DNA of 64,000 bases from Rheinheimera pacifica. GTDB lineage: Bacteria; Pseudomonadota; Gammaproteobacteria; Enterobacterales; Alteromonadaceae. Positions 1-11,000 of this stretch are shown here, in pieces. A program made the translations under genes and the position numbers. The stretch spans positions 1 through 64,000 of the forward strand of contig NZ_FNXF01000014.1 in the NCBI RefSeq assembly GCF_900108485.1, given 5' to 3'. The notes beneath the pieces were generated by a model. The model was not told where the DNA came from. It worked only from the letters and a program-made list of their open reading frames with translations, and ran no database searches. Position 1 is the first letter of the stretch. Each line of letters begins with the position of its first letter.

Positions 1-3000
1 ATCTTCCACCATGTAATTCAGGCGCGCCGTCGGATAATCCGGGTCCAGCGGCACATAGGCCCCTCCAGCTTTGAGGATACCCAGCAGTCCTACCACCATC
101 TGCAGAGAGCGCGGGACACACAGCCCCACCAGCGTATCAGGCCCTACGCCGTGTTCAGCACGCAGATAACGCGCTACCTGATTGGCCCGCGCGTTCAGGG
201 CTTCATAACTTAAGGACTGTCCTTCAAATACCAGGGCCGTGGCCTGTGGCTGCTGACGCACCTGCGCCTCAAACAGCTCATGCATGCACACATCCTGCGG
301 ATACGCCACTTCTGTGCGGTTCAGGTCGTGCACTAAATGCTGTACCTCTTGCGCACTTAACATGGTCACGTCAGAGAGACAACATGCTGTATCTGGTAAC
401 ACCTGTTTCATGACTTCTAACAGGTGATCAGAAAGGCGCTGAATTGTGGCTTCCTTGAAAAGGTTGGTGTTATAAGCCCATTGCAAGCTTATTCCATCGT
501 CTCTGACCACTGCATCCAACTGAATATCAAATTTTGCCATCACAAAATCCGTGTAGAAGCGCTCAAATTGGAGGCCTTCAATGGAAAAATGCTCGGCTTT
601 GTTGGTGTTCATGGACAGAACAATTTGAAACAGAGGATTATGTTGCGTGCTGCGCTCGACGTTGAGCTGATCCACCAATTGTTCGAATGGAATGTCCTGG
701 TGGGCCTGAGCAGTAAGGTTAACACTGCGGGTTTGTTCAAGTAGAGCAGAAAAACTTTCTACATTCTGAATATTGTTTCTCAGCACCAGTGTGTTAATGA
801 AAAAGCCCACCATACCTTCCGTGGCCTTATCAGTTCTGTTAGCAACTAAAGTGCCCAAAAGCACATCATCATTGTTACCATTGCGGGCTATCACTAAGGT
901 TAGCAAGGCGTGTAACACCATGAAATTAGTGTAGTTAAAAGCTTTTGCCACCTCATTAAACCTGGATGCCAATTCAGCATCTACCTCGCAAAAAACATAA
1001 GCACCATTGAAGGTATTGGTCTTAGGTCTGGGGTAATCCAGCGGTAAGCTATGAACAACTGGCGCTTCCACAAGTTGTTCCGCCCAATAATCCAACTGCT
1101 TTTGCAACACGTCACCCGTAAGATAATTACGTTGCCAAGCAGCGAAATCAGCGTATTGCAAAGTCATTGACGGTAAAACTACCTCTTCACCCGCTATGAA
1201 TGCTTGATATAAGGCAACAAACTCTTTGACCAATATGCTCATCGACCAGGCATCAGAGGCAATATGGTGTACGTTAAACAGCAATACCCCTTGCTCACTA
1301 TCCAGCTTCAGCCAGGTTATTCTAAGCATGACATCCTGTTTAATGTCGAAAGGTTGTTGTTCGTCCAGAGTAGCGAGGCGGATCACTTCTGCCTCCTTGT
1401 CTGCATCGTCGATAGTTGACAGATCCAGCATTCTTACATTGGGCTCTACATTATCTAAAATGATCTGTACGGCTTGCTCATTTTCATATCGATACACGGT
1501 ACGTAAAATTTCGTGCCGCTTAATGATATGAGATAGCGCCAAGTTAGCGACTTCGAGGTTAAACTGACCCTGGACCTTGAAGTAAATAGGCATGTTGTAA
1601 AGTGCCGAACTTCCCCTCTCCAATTGATCGATAAACCAGAGTCTCTGCTGAGCAAACGACAAAGGTATTGGTTGAGTTCTATCAATTTCAGAAATAGCTG
1701 GTCGCGTAGGGTCAGCCGCCACTTCAGAAGCATTAGCATTAATAAATTGCGCCAACGATTCGATAGTAGGGTTTTCAAATATTTCTACGACCGATATTTC
1801 ATATCCCAGTCTGTCTCTGAGCGCCGACACCAGACGAACTGTTAATAAAGAGTGACCACCTAAAGAGAAGAAGTTGTCAAGTACACTTATCACGTCTTCC
1901 GCTACGTTGAGAAGCTCAGACCAGATATCTACAAGGTCTTTTTCTAACTGGTCTCTGGGAGCGACGAATTCCTTGTTACTACCGAAGACTATTGGCTCAG
2001 GAAGCGTGCTTTTATCAATTTTACCACTGGGAGTCAGCGGCCATTTATCAATGAGGACAAACGCCGACGGGATCATATGTTCAGGTAAAACTCTGGCTAA
2101 GCCCATTTTCAACTGACTAATCAAGTCTTCCATGGATACTTTAATGGTTTTGGCTGCTTCGAGATAACCCACCAGTTGCAGGCTTCCTGTGCCAAAATCT
2201 TTGGCCACTACCACGCAGTTTTTCACATCGGGTAATACCAACAGCTGCTGTTCGATTTCACCCAGCTCGATTCTGTGACCTCTAATTTTCACCTGATCAT
2301 CTGCGCGCCCAAGATAATCAATAAAACCGCCTTCGGATACACGCGCCAGATCCCCTGTTCGGTACAATCGGCGACGCTGACCATCACCCAAATCAACGTA
2401 GATGAAACGCTCTGACGTCAGCTTTTCATTATTGAGGTAACCTCTTGCCAAACTATTTCCACCAATATACAGCTCACCAATGCTGTCCTGAGGCAATAAT
2501 TGATGTTGATCGTTGAGTACAAAGTGCTGATAGTTAGCCAGTCCATGGCCCAGGGAAAGTTTGTAATTGTTAGCCAGTTTGCGAGTGACGTGATTGGTCA
2601 AGGACCAGACAGTTGCTTCCGTAGGGCCATAGCAGTTAAGAGGTTCAATTTTTAATTGTTTGAACTTTTTCAACAGTTCTTTAGAAAGGGCTTCACCACC
2701 CGTTAAGGCATTAAAACTGTAAGCTGGTTTTAAACCAGCCTCAATCAGTTGAGTCCAGCGTGATGGCGTTGTCTGTATAACGCTGAAAGGCTTCTCATTA
2801 ATGTAGCGTGCCAGGGCAATAGGATCATCAGACATCTCATTGCTGGCGATCACGCAGGTGCCGCCAGTTGTCAGGCATCCCAGCCATTCAAATAATGAAA
2901 TATCAAATGAAATAGTAGTGAGTAACAGCCACGGAGCTGGAATGTCTATTTGTGGTAAAGCGCCCGTCATGCCCTGTATAAAATTAACAGCCGCTTTGTG

Positions 3001-5097
3001 TTCTATCATGACGCCTTTAGGCTTTCCGGTAGAACCAGAAGTATAAATCACATAAGCAAGGTGGCTTGGAGTTAAATCTGGGATTTGAAATTCTTCACAA
3101 TCATATTGACTCAAGCTTTCATGCAAATTATCAACAGCAAAAATTTGGACGCCGGGTCTGGAAAACTGACTGTGTAAAGCAGACTGAGTCAGAATCATGG
3201 CCAGACCGCTGTCGGCAATCATATGCTCAAGTCTTGAAGCAGGATAATTTGGATCCAGCGGGACATAAGCGGCGCCGGCCTTTAATGTCGCCAGCAAAGA
3301 CACCACCACATCGATACTGCGCTGCATTGCAATACCTACCATGGTACCGGTTTGCACGCCTTTGTCCCTTAGAAGACAGGCTAGTTGATTAGTGCGCTGA
3401 TGCAGCTCGAGATAAGTTATGGAGTGACCACCAAATTGCAAAGCTGTCGCTGATGGGTTTTGTTTAACTTGTTTAGCCACTAAATCTTGGATGAGCTGGC
3501 CCTCTGGCAGGGCTAATGCGGTTTCATTTACTTCGTTTAGCAGATAGTTTTGCTCAGCCGAACTCAGCATCGGTAGTTCATAAAGGCAGGCTTCAGGCGT
3601 AGCGACAATACTTTCAATTAGATTGCTAAGATGCTGCGCATACGCTTCGATTTTCTGTTTTTTAAACAAGGCAACATCATATATCCACTCGGCTTTGATA
3701 CCTTTATCTGACACGCTCAGGCACACTTCTAAATCAAACTTCGCCGTCGCGATTCCGGTACCTGTGGGTTGCAGCCTTACCCCAGGTAAATGGATAACCG
3801 GTTCTTCATTAGTGTTCATATTGAGCAGAATTTGGAACAGCGGCGCGTATTGTGTTGAACGCTCAACCTTTAGCTGATCCACAATGGTGTCAAATGGCAG
3901 GCTCTGATGAGCTTGGGCATCCAGATTCACTTGTTTGATTTTTGCTAGAAAATCCAAAAAGCTTTGACGCTGGTCAACCTGACACCTCAAAGGCAGATTA
4001 TTGAGGAAAAAACCAATTAACGGGTCTAGCTCGCTTTGTAATCGATTGGCCACAGGCGTACCAATGACGATATCTTCGCTATTACTGTGCTTATTGATCA
4101 ATATGGCTAACGCCGCGTGCATAAACATAAACGGCGTGACGCCATAGCGTTTGGCCAGCGCAATCACCTTTTGGGCTACATCAGCAGACTGCGTGAGGCT
4201 TACCACTTCACCAGCATGCTGCATCATCATGGGACGCTTATTGCTCATGGGCAAGCTGTGTACTTTGGGTGCGCCGTCCAGCTGCTGGATCCAGTAGTTA
4301 AGCTCCTCTTCTAACGCTTCACTACTAAGGTATTCGCGCTGCCAATGTGCATAATCGGCGTACTGAATGCCCAGCTCAGGCAAGGGGTTGGGCAAGCCGA
4401 CATTGTACGCTTTATATAGGGTCAGAAACTCCTGGATCAGAACCGCGATACTCCAGCCATCGGAGGCAATATGGTGCATATTAAACAGCAATATGCCTTG
4501 CTTCGCGTCCTTGTCAGTATTTAACCAAGTGACGCGCAGCATGACATCCGTCGCCAAATCAAAGGTGCCTACAGCATCTTGTGTCACAGCCCATTTGATT
4601 TCCATTTCCAGTTCATCGCCCTCGTATTGATTTAAGTCATGTCGGGCTATTTTCCAGTGTACATCGGATCTAATGCGCTGCATGGGGGACTGGTCTGATT
4701 GCTCATAAACGGTGCGCAATATTTCATGACGTTGGATTATGGTTAAAAAAGCGCGCTCAGCTACATCAACATCGAAGTCACCATTGACATTCAACGCCGT
4801 TGGCATGTTGTAAAAAGCGGTATTTGCTCTGCCGAACAAATCTATAAACCACAATCGTTGCTGAGAGTAAGACAACGGCATCAGGTCTTGTCTTACTACT
4901 GGCACAATTGAGCCAATACCGCTACGCTGCTCTTGAGCCATTAAATAAGAGAGTATATCCTCTTTGTTTTCTTTAACTTTCTGTTTAAGCTCGTCAGGAA
5001 ACGCTCCGGCTTCGGCCACAAAGTTGAGTTTATTGTTTTTAACATACAGGGCGATGCCGAGTTGTTTTGTTTGTTCAACAAGTTCTTTTACTGACAT
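1..5097 (-). CDS. NRPS, TubC dock-C-A(Gly-like)-T-C-A..., C-terminus beyond window
   Basis: Nonribosomal peptide synthetase whose reading frame stays open to base 1, so at least 1,699 residues are present and the 3' end is missing. Residues 1-55 (MSVKELVEQT...) match a TubC-type N-terminal docking domain. A condensation domain follows with HHIASDG near residue 210, then an adenylation domain with YTSGSTG near 689, GELYIGG and a GKIDK lysine. A carrier domain carries GGHSL near 1080. The second condensation domain has HHIASDA near 1280 (last Gly replaced by Ala), and a second adenylation domain starts near 1590 and is cut. The specificity code of the first A domain reads about DIFQLGCVWK, closest to the glycine code DILQLGLIWK (manual alignment). 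The start ATG lies 2 nt after the stop of the upstream synthetase gene, so the two are co-transcribed. The product extends the chain leaving the upstream PKS module. No thioesterase is visible. Confidence 0.93.
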   Translation of the reverse strand, partial: MSVKELVEQTKQLGIALYVKNNKLNFVAEAGAFPDELKQKVKENKEDILSYLMAQEQRSGIGSIVPVVRQDLMPLSYSQQRLWFIDLFGRANTAFYNMPTALNVNGDFDVDVAERAFLTIIQRHEILRTVYEQSDQSPMQRIRSDVHWKIARHDLNQYEGDELEMEIKWAVTQDAVGTFDLATDVMLRVTWLNTDKDAKQGILLFNMHHIASDGWSIAVLIQEFLTLYKAYNVGLPNPLPELGIQYADYAHWQREYLSSEALEEELNYWIQQLDGAPKVHSLPMSNKRPMMMQHAGEVVSLTQSADVAQKVIALAKRYGVTPFMFMHAALAILINKHSNSEDIVIGTPVANRLQSELDPLIGFFLNNLPLRCQVDQRQSFLDFLAKIKQVNLDAQAHQSLPFDTIVDQLKVERSTQYAPLFQILLNMNTNEEPVIHLPGVRLQPTGTGIATAKFDLEVCLSVSDKGIKAEWIYDVALFKKQKIEAYAQHLSNLIESIVATPEACLYELPMLSSAEQNYLLNEVNETALALPEGQLIQDLVAKQVKQNPSATALQFGGHSITYLELHQRTNQLACLLRDKGVQTGTMVGIAMQRSIDVVVSLLATLKAGAAYVPLDPNYPASRLEHMIADSGLAMILTQSALHSQFSRPGVQIFAVDNLHESLSQYDCEEFQIPDLTPSHLAYVIYTSGSTGKPKGVMIEHKAAVNFIQGMTGALPQIDIPAPWLLLTTISFDISLFEWLGCLTTGGTCVIASNEMSDDPIALARYINEKPFSVIQTTPSRWTQLIEAGLKPAYSFNALTGGEALSKELLKKFKQLKIEPLNCYGPTEATVWSLTNHVTRKLANNYKLSLGHGLANYQHFVLNDQHQLLPQDSIGELYIGGNSLARGYLNNEKLTSERFIYVDLGDGQRRRLYRTGDLARVSEGGFIDYLGRADDQVKIRGHRIELGEIEQQLLVLPDVKNCVVVAKDFGTGSLQLVGYLEAAKTIKVSMEDLISQLKMGLARVLPEHMIPSAFVLIDKWPLTPSGKIDKSTLPEPIVFGSNKEFVAPRDQLEKDLVDIWSELLNVAEDVISVLDNFFSLGGHSLLTVRLVSALRDRLGYEISVVEIFENPTIESLAQFINANASEVAADPTRPAISEIDRTQPIPLSFAQQRLWFIDQLERGSSALYNMPIYFKVQGQFNLEVANLALSHIIKRHEILRTVYRYENEQAVQIILDNVEPNVRMLDLSTIDDADKEAEVIRLATLDEQQPFDIKQDVMLRITWLKLDSEQGVLLFNVHHIASDAWSMSILVKEFVALYQAFIAGEEVVLPSMTLQYADFAAWQRNYLTGDVLQKQLDYWAEQLVEAPVVHSLPLDYPRPKTNTFNGAYVFCEVDAELASRFNEVAKAFNYTNFMVLHALLTLVIARNGNNDDVLLGTLVANRTDKATEGMVGFFINTLVLRNNIQNVESFSALLEQTRSVNLTAQAHQDIPFEQLVDQLNVERSTQHNPLFQIVLSMNTNKAEHFSIEGLQFERFYTDFVMAKFDIQLDAVVRDDGISLQWAYNTNLFKEATIQRLSDHLLEVMKQVLPDTACCLSDVTMLSAQEVQHLVHDLNRTEVAYPQDVCMHELFEAQVRQQPQATALVFEGQSLSYEALNARANQVARYLRAEHGVGPDTLVGLCVPRSLQMVVGLLGILKAGGAYVPLDPDYPTARLNYMVED

Positions 5098-5099
5098 GA

Positions 5100-8000
5100 T
5101 TAAAGCTCTCCCTCTTCGATCTCTTTCCCTGCTTCACTAAGCTCCTTGTGCCTGATTTGAGCAAGTGAGTGATGCGTCACAATATGGCTGGCCAACATTT
5201 TAATAGTGGGGTTAGCGAAGAACTCATGAATTGACAGGTTTTTATCCGGGACTTTGAATTCGTGACGGATCGCGGCAATAACACGAGTAATAAGCAGAGA
5301 ATCCCCACCTAACTCGAAAAAACTGTCCAAAACACCGATTTGATTAATACCCAGCAACTGCTGCCAGATTTCCACGAGTCGCAACTCTACAGGCCCCTTA
5401 GGTGCTACATAGTCATTGATGACATCAGGACGGTCCGACGTTTGTACCTGCTTACCTATTTCAATATCTGAATTTACCCACTTGCTGATGCGGCTGTCTA
5501 AATTGCCGCATGAGTGCACAATCTGTGGTGCATCTGCCGTGCATAGAGCATGCAATAGCGCTTTGATACCCTGCTTTGGAGTTACAGCAAAGTACCCTGA
5601 ACTCTGACTCGGTTGTTGTTCGAAATCCCATCCATCCCAGTTGATGGACAGCCAATTGTCTTCCCCAGACAGGTGTTTTGCTGCCACAAAACTATCCATG
5701 TAGGCGTTTGCTGCGGCATAGGCAGTAAATCCAAGACCACCCAATATGGCGGCAAGCGACGACATTAAAACAATGAAGTCGGGTTCCCGACTTGAAATCA
5801 CCTTGTCCAGCACCAACAATCCTTTGATTTTGGCACTGTATTGCTGCTCAAAGTGCTCAGCGTTCAACAAGCTCAGAGGAACTGCAGAATTGTGTACCTG
5901 GCCAGCGGCGTGGATTACACCATTTACCGTACCGTAAGTGTGCTCAGCGAACGAAAATGCGCTCTCCAGAGATTGCTCGTCACTCACATCAGCCTGGACT
6001 AGCCTCACCTTTGCACCTTGGGCAAGCAGTTGCTGAACTTGTAAGAGTTTCACGGCCAGTTCATCACCTTGTTCCGCACCATCAATGTACCTTTGCCATT
6101 GATCGTCGGAAGGAAATTGACGACGGCTCACCAACACCACGTTGGCCTTGTATTGCTCTGTAAGTTCAGCAGCAATTGTCAAACCGATTTTGCCAAGACC
6201 ACCTGTAATGAGGTATACCCCGTTTTTACGAATCTGGTTGCTGGCACCTTTTGCAGCCTGCACGCCTTTGCGGTAGTGACTTATCCATCTTTGCTGGTAC
6301 CTTAACGCTACCTGAAAAGGCTTGTCTTTGAGTAGTGATTCTTTAACGATGGCCTTCGCATAATTTTCTGTGACCTGAGAGGAGGTTTCTGTAGTCAGAG
6401 ACAGATCGATAAGTTGACAGTGCACTCCGGGGTATTCTTGAGGAGCAACCAAAGCTACGCCAGAGGTGGTGGCTGCTGCAGGGTTAATCTGCTCACAGCC
6501 ATTTACCTGTATGCTATTGGCAGTCACAAAGCTTACCTGTAATTTGCCCAGCTCCGGATTGGCTGTAAACGCCTGTAAAGCCAGCACTGCACTGCGGTTT
6601 CCGACTCTCTCACAAACATCGAAATCTACCGATGATGCCCCCCCCAAAGACGAACTCACACCTGCACAGTGGATCATTCGATGCGGAAACAATGACTGTG
6701 ACTGCAGTACTTCAGTTAAACGTTCAAAGTCAGTTTTACTTTGAGAGTTGACGGTGAAGCTATTGGCTGAATTTTGTGCGAACTGCGCAGCCAAACGCAC
6801 CTGAACGACCAACTGATTTTGTTTTTCCAGGGTCGCAATCAAATCGTTAGTCAGCTGAGAATCCTCGCCGAGCACCATCCACACATCGCTTTGCGCTGGT
6901 TGCTCTGATGCGAGTTTTTTAACGGATTGCAGCTGCCAGCACCTGCGATAGAAAGTGTTTTCAACATCTTCGGGGTTGGCGACGTGCTCATTGCCGACAT
7001 CGTTCGTTTCGGCGGCGTCAATCCAGTATTCTTTGCGTTGAAATGGATATGAAGGTAGCGAAACCCGATAATTGATTGCTGACGATGTAATAGATTCTCG
7101 ATCAACTTGTCCACCGAATTTCCAAAACTCCCCAAGGGTTTTAAGCCAGAATGTGTAATCATCTGTGTTATCCCTTACGTGAGGCAAACAAGAAAGGACT
7201 CTTACATCGCCCTTGCCTTTTTGCTTATGGGCAAGCATGGAAAGGCTGGTACCAGGTCCAACTTCCAACAAAATTACGGTATCATTTGCATGAGCATCAA
7301 GCAGACATTTCAGACCGTCACCAAAGCGTACCGGTTCGCGCAAATGTCGCCCCCAGTATTCCGCCGTTGACACCGACTCGTTTGCTTGCATACCAGTCAA
7401 ATTGGAAATAAACGGCAATTCAGGGGCTTTGAGAGAAGTCGCATCTATGCTCTCTACCAAAGGTTCAACCGCAGCCTGCATCATTGACGAATGGAAAGCG
7501 TGTGAGGTTTGCAGGATTCTGAAATCCGCATTCAGGTTTTTCAGTTTGTCTTGTAATGGCGATAATTGCCGTTCAGAGACCGAGATAACACAAGCCCTTG
7601 GTCCGTTAATTATTGCCAGTTCAGTCCCAGTTTCAGCCAGTACAGATTGCAAGTCTTGCTCACCAAGTGCCACTGAAACCATGTACCCGGGTTCCATGGA
7701 ATTCATCAAGATACCGCGGCGCGCGACAATTCTAATTGCCTGCTCCACCGACATAACACCAGCCAGTGACGCTGCCGTATATTCCCCAATACTATGACCT
7801 ATCATGCCATTAGGCTTGATTCCCATATCCATTAGCAACCGGCCAAGGCTCCATGAATAAGTAAACAGCAAAGCCTGAGCGTAGTGAGTTTGATTGACCA
7901 GCTCCGATATCTCATTACTTCGCTCATCCTCTAAAGCCAGAAACTGACGCAAATCTACATCCAGTTCGTGTGCGAATAAATCTGCACAGAAATCAAAGTA

Positions 8001-11000
8001 ACTGGCAAAATGCGCAGATTCTTTATAAAGAGAACTTGCGGCTCCGTAATATTGACTGCCTTGCCCCGGAAACATAAATATAACTGCGACATCTTCAACA
8101 GCAGGTCTGCTTGTTACTGGGTCACGCCAAGCGGCTTCCAACTCTGCAACGCTGCTAACAACCTGTGTATCACGCCAAGCAAATGCCGTTCTGCCCATTC
8201 TTAGGGTATGTGCAACATCTGAAATGGATAATTCAGGATGTTGCTTTAAATGACTAACTAACCGCTTGCGCGTCTCGTCCAACGCCCCCTTGGTACGTGC
8301 CGATACCATCACTAGCGAGCTAAACTGTTGTCCATCAGCATGCTTTGGTTGTTCAGGCGGTTGCTCCAGAATAAGATGGGCATTGGTGCCACCGATGCCA
8401 AATGAACTAACCCCTGCCCGGCGAGGCGTTTTCGATTCTGGCCAGTCCATCAGCTCACTGTTCACCGTGAACGGACCATTGCTAAACTCAATTGAAGGAT
8501 TCGCTCGCTCAAAGTTGATAGATGGTGGTATTTGGCCATACTTTAAAACCTGAAGCGTTTTGACCACGCTGGCCACTCCGGCAGCGGCATCAAGGTGACC
8601 AATGTTGGGCTTTACAGCACCAAGATAAGCGCCTTGTCGCCCCTGTTTGCCATATGCACGGTTTAGCGCTTTAACTTCAATAGGATCGCCCAATGAAGTC
8701 CCGGTTCCGTGGGCTTCAACGTACCCCACAGATTCTGGATCTACATGCGCATTTTCAAGGGCTTTACGGATCACATCAGCCTGACCGGTAACACTTGGTG
8801 CTGTATAACCTGCTTTGTATTTACCATCATTATTCAAGGCTGATCCTTTGATAACACCATGAATATTGTCTTTGTCTCTGATGGCATCTGACAGCCGTTT
8901 TAACACCAGCAAAGCGCCGCCATCACCACTTCGGGTGCCCGTCGCGTCTGCGTCGAAAGTGCGGCAGTGGCCGTCTTTTGCCAATATACCACCCTCCTGA
9001 TAGGTATAGCCTTCAGATCCAAATTGCCCTACTTTTGCGCCGCCAGTGATTGCCATGCGACACTCGTTACGCAAAATACTCGTCATCGCCAGATGAATAG
9101 CTACCAGTGAAGTGGAGCACGCCGTGGATACGGTCAATGCTGGTCCATCGAGGTTGAGTTTGTGGGATAAACGCGTAGCGGCAAAATCACGACCGTTACC
9201 GAACTGCACCTCCATACCCAAGGTTTTTACCATCTCTTTGTGAGTTATCAGGTTATTAATGAAGTAGAAGCTCTCGCCCACCCCCACAAATACACCTACA
9301 TTGCGTTTTTTAGCTGCATTCCCATAACCTGCATCGTCGAGAGCTTCAACAGCTACCTCAAGCAACAAGCGTTGCTGAGGATCCATTAGCTGTGTTTCAC
9401 GCGGTGTGTAGCCGAAATAATCCGCATCAAAAGTTCGAATATTGTCTATTGCTGCGCCTGCACTAATGTAATTTTCATTATTGAATAATTCTTCAGGAAC
9501 ACCAGCTTCAGCCAGTTCCTTTTCAGAGTACCAATGCAGCGATTCGTGACCTACTTTCAGGTTTTCCCAGAAAGTACTGACATCTCCGGCATCTGGAAAG
9601 CGGCCGGCCATACCAATAACGGCGATGGGTTCAACACTAAGCTGAGTTTCGATGTCGTGATGTTCATCGATTGCTGAATCTTCTTCGAGGCCTGTGATAA
9701 AAGCTGCCATTGAACGAATAGTGGGATATTCAAATATGTCTGTCACTGTTACATCAAAACTACCCATGTCCTTCATTTTTACAACTAATTGGAAGCTTAA
9801 AAGTGAGTTACCACCGATATCAAAAAAGTTATCCAGAACGCTGATTGGATCTCGCTTCAACAAATCTTGCCAAATGGTTAGCAGGGACTTTTCTACAACA
9901 GATTTAGGTTTGCTAAATGCTGCTCCCCGGACCTCATATCCCCAATGTTGCCGTAAGGCATCGCGGTCAATTTTACCATTTTCGGTGAGAGGGAATGCCG
10001 GCATGAACGCGTAATGATTAGGCAGCATGTATTTGGGGACACGCTGCTTAAGATATGTTTTGATTTCATCAATTAGTGCCTGACGCTGGGTCACATCAGA
10101 CAAATCGACAGCTTCTGTCGGGATGACATGAGCCGCTAATTGTTGTTCCCCATTGATGTCACGCACCAGCACAATTACATTGGAAACTCTACTCAACTGA
10201 CTAATATATGACTCAATCTCACCCAGTTCAATCCGATAACCATTGAGTTTAGTTTGATTGTCTTTGCGAGCGATGAAGCTGATATTTCCATCATTGCCCC
10301 GTCGCGCAAGGTCACCGGTTTTATACATTTTTTGGCCCGGGTAAAAGGGATCATTCACAAAAGCAGTTGTAGTTGCGAGACTGTCATTTAAGTATTCGGT
10401 AGCAAGGCCCGCTCCACCTATGTAAATCTCTCCCTTGATACCTTCCAATACAGGATGTAGTCGTTCGTCCAGAACGTAAATGCGGGTATTGTCGATAGGC
10501 TTGCCAATGGGCACTGCTGCAGAGACGTCTGTCGCGGCATCAAATTGGTAAATCATACAGCCCACCGTTGCTTCTGTGGGTCCGTATTCATTATAGATTT
10601 TTGCACCTGGTGGCAGTTTCGATAAGACTCCGGCAGCCAATGAGGAGGACAATTGCTCGCCACCAAGAATAAACCTGTTCAGAGCAGATTGGCTGATATC
10701 CATTTCGCTAATCAGGCTCAGGTGTGCCGGAGTCAATTTAACTAAAGACATTTGCTGATCTGCCACCAGTTTCGCCAGTGTTTTAACAATATCACTTTCG
10801 GCAAAAACCCGAATGCCAGCGCCACATACAAGAGGGGCAAACAGCGTTGTTACTGTCAGATCAAAGCCGAGCGAAGTGAATAATGGCATCTTATCACCAA
10901 CTGATATGCCATAGCTTTTCACAGCCCAGTTAATGTAGTTGCTAACCCCTTTATGCGGTACTACAACCCCTTTGGGTTTGCCCGTGGTACCCGAGGTGAA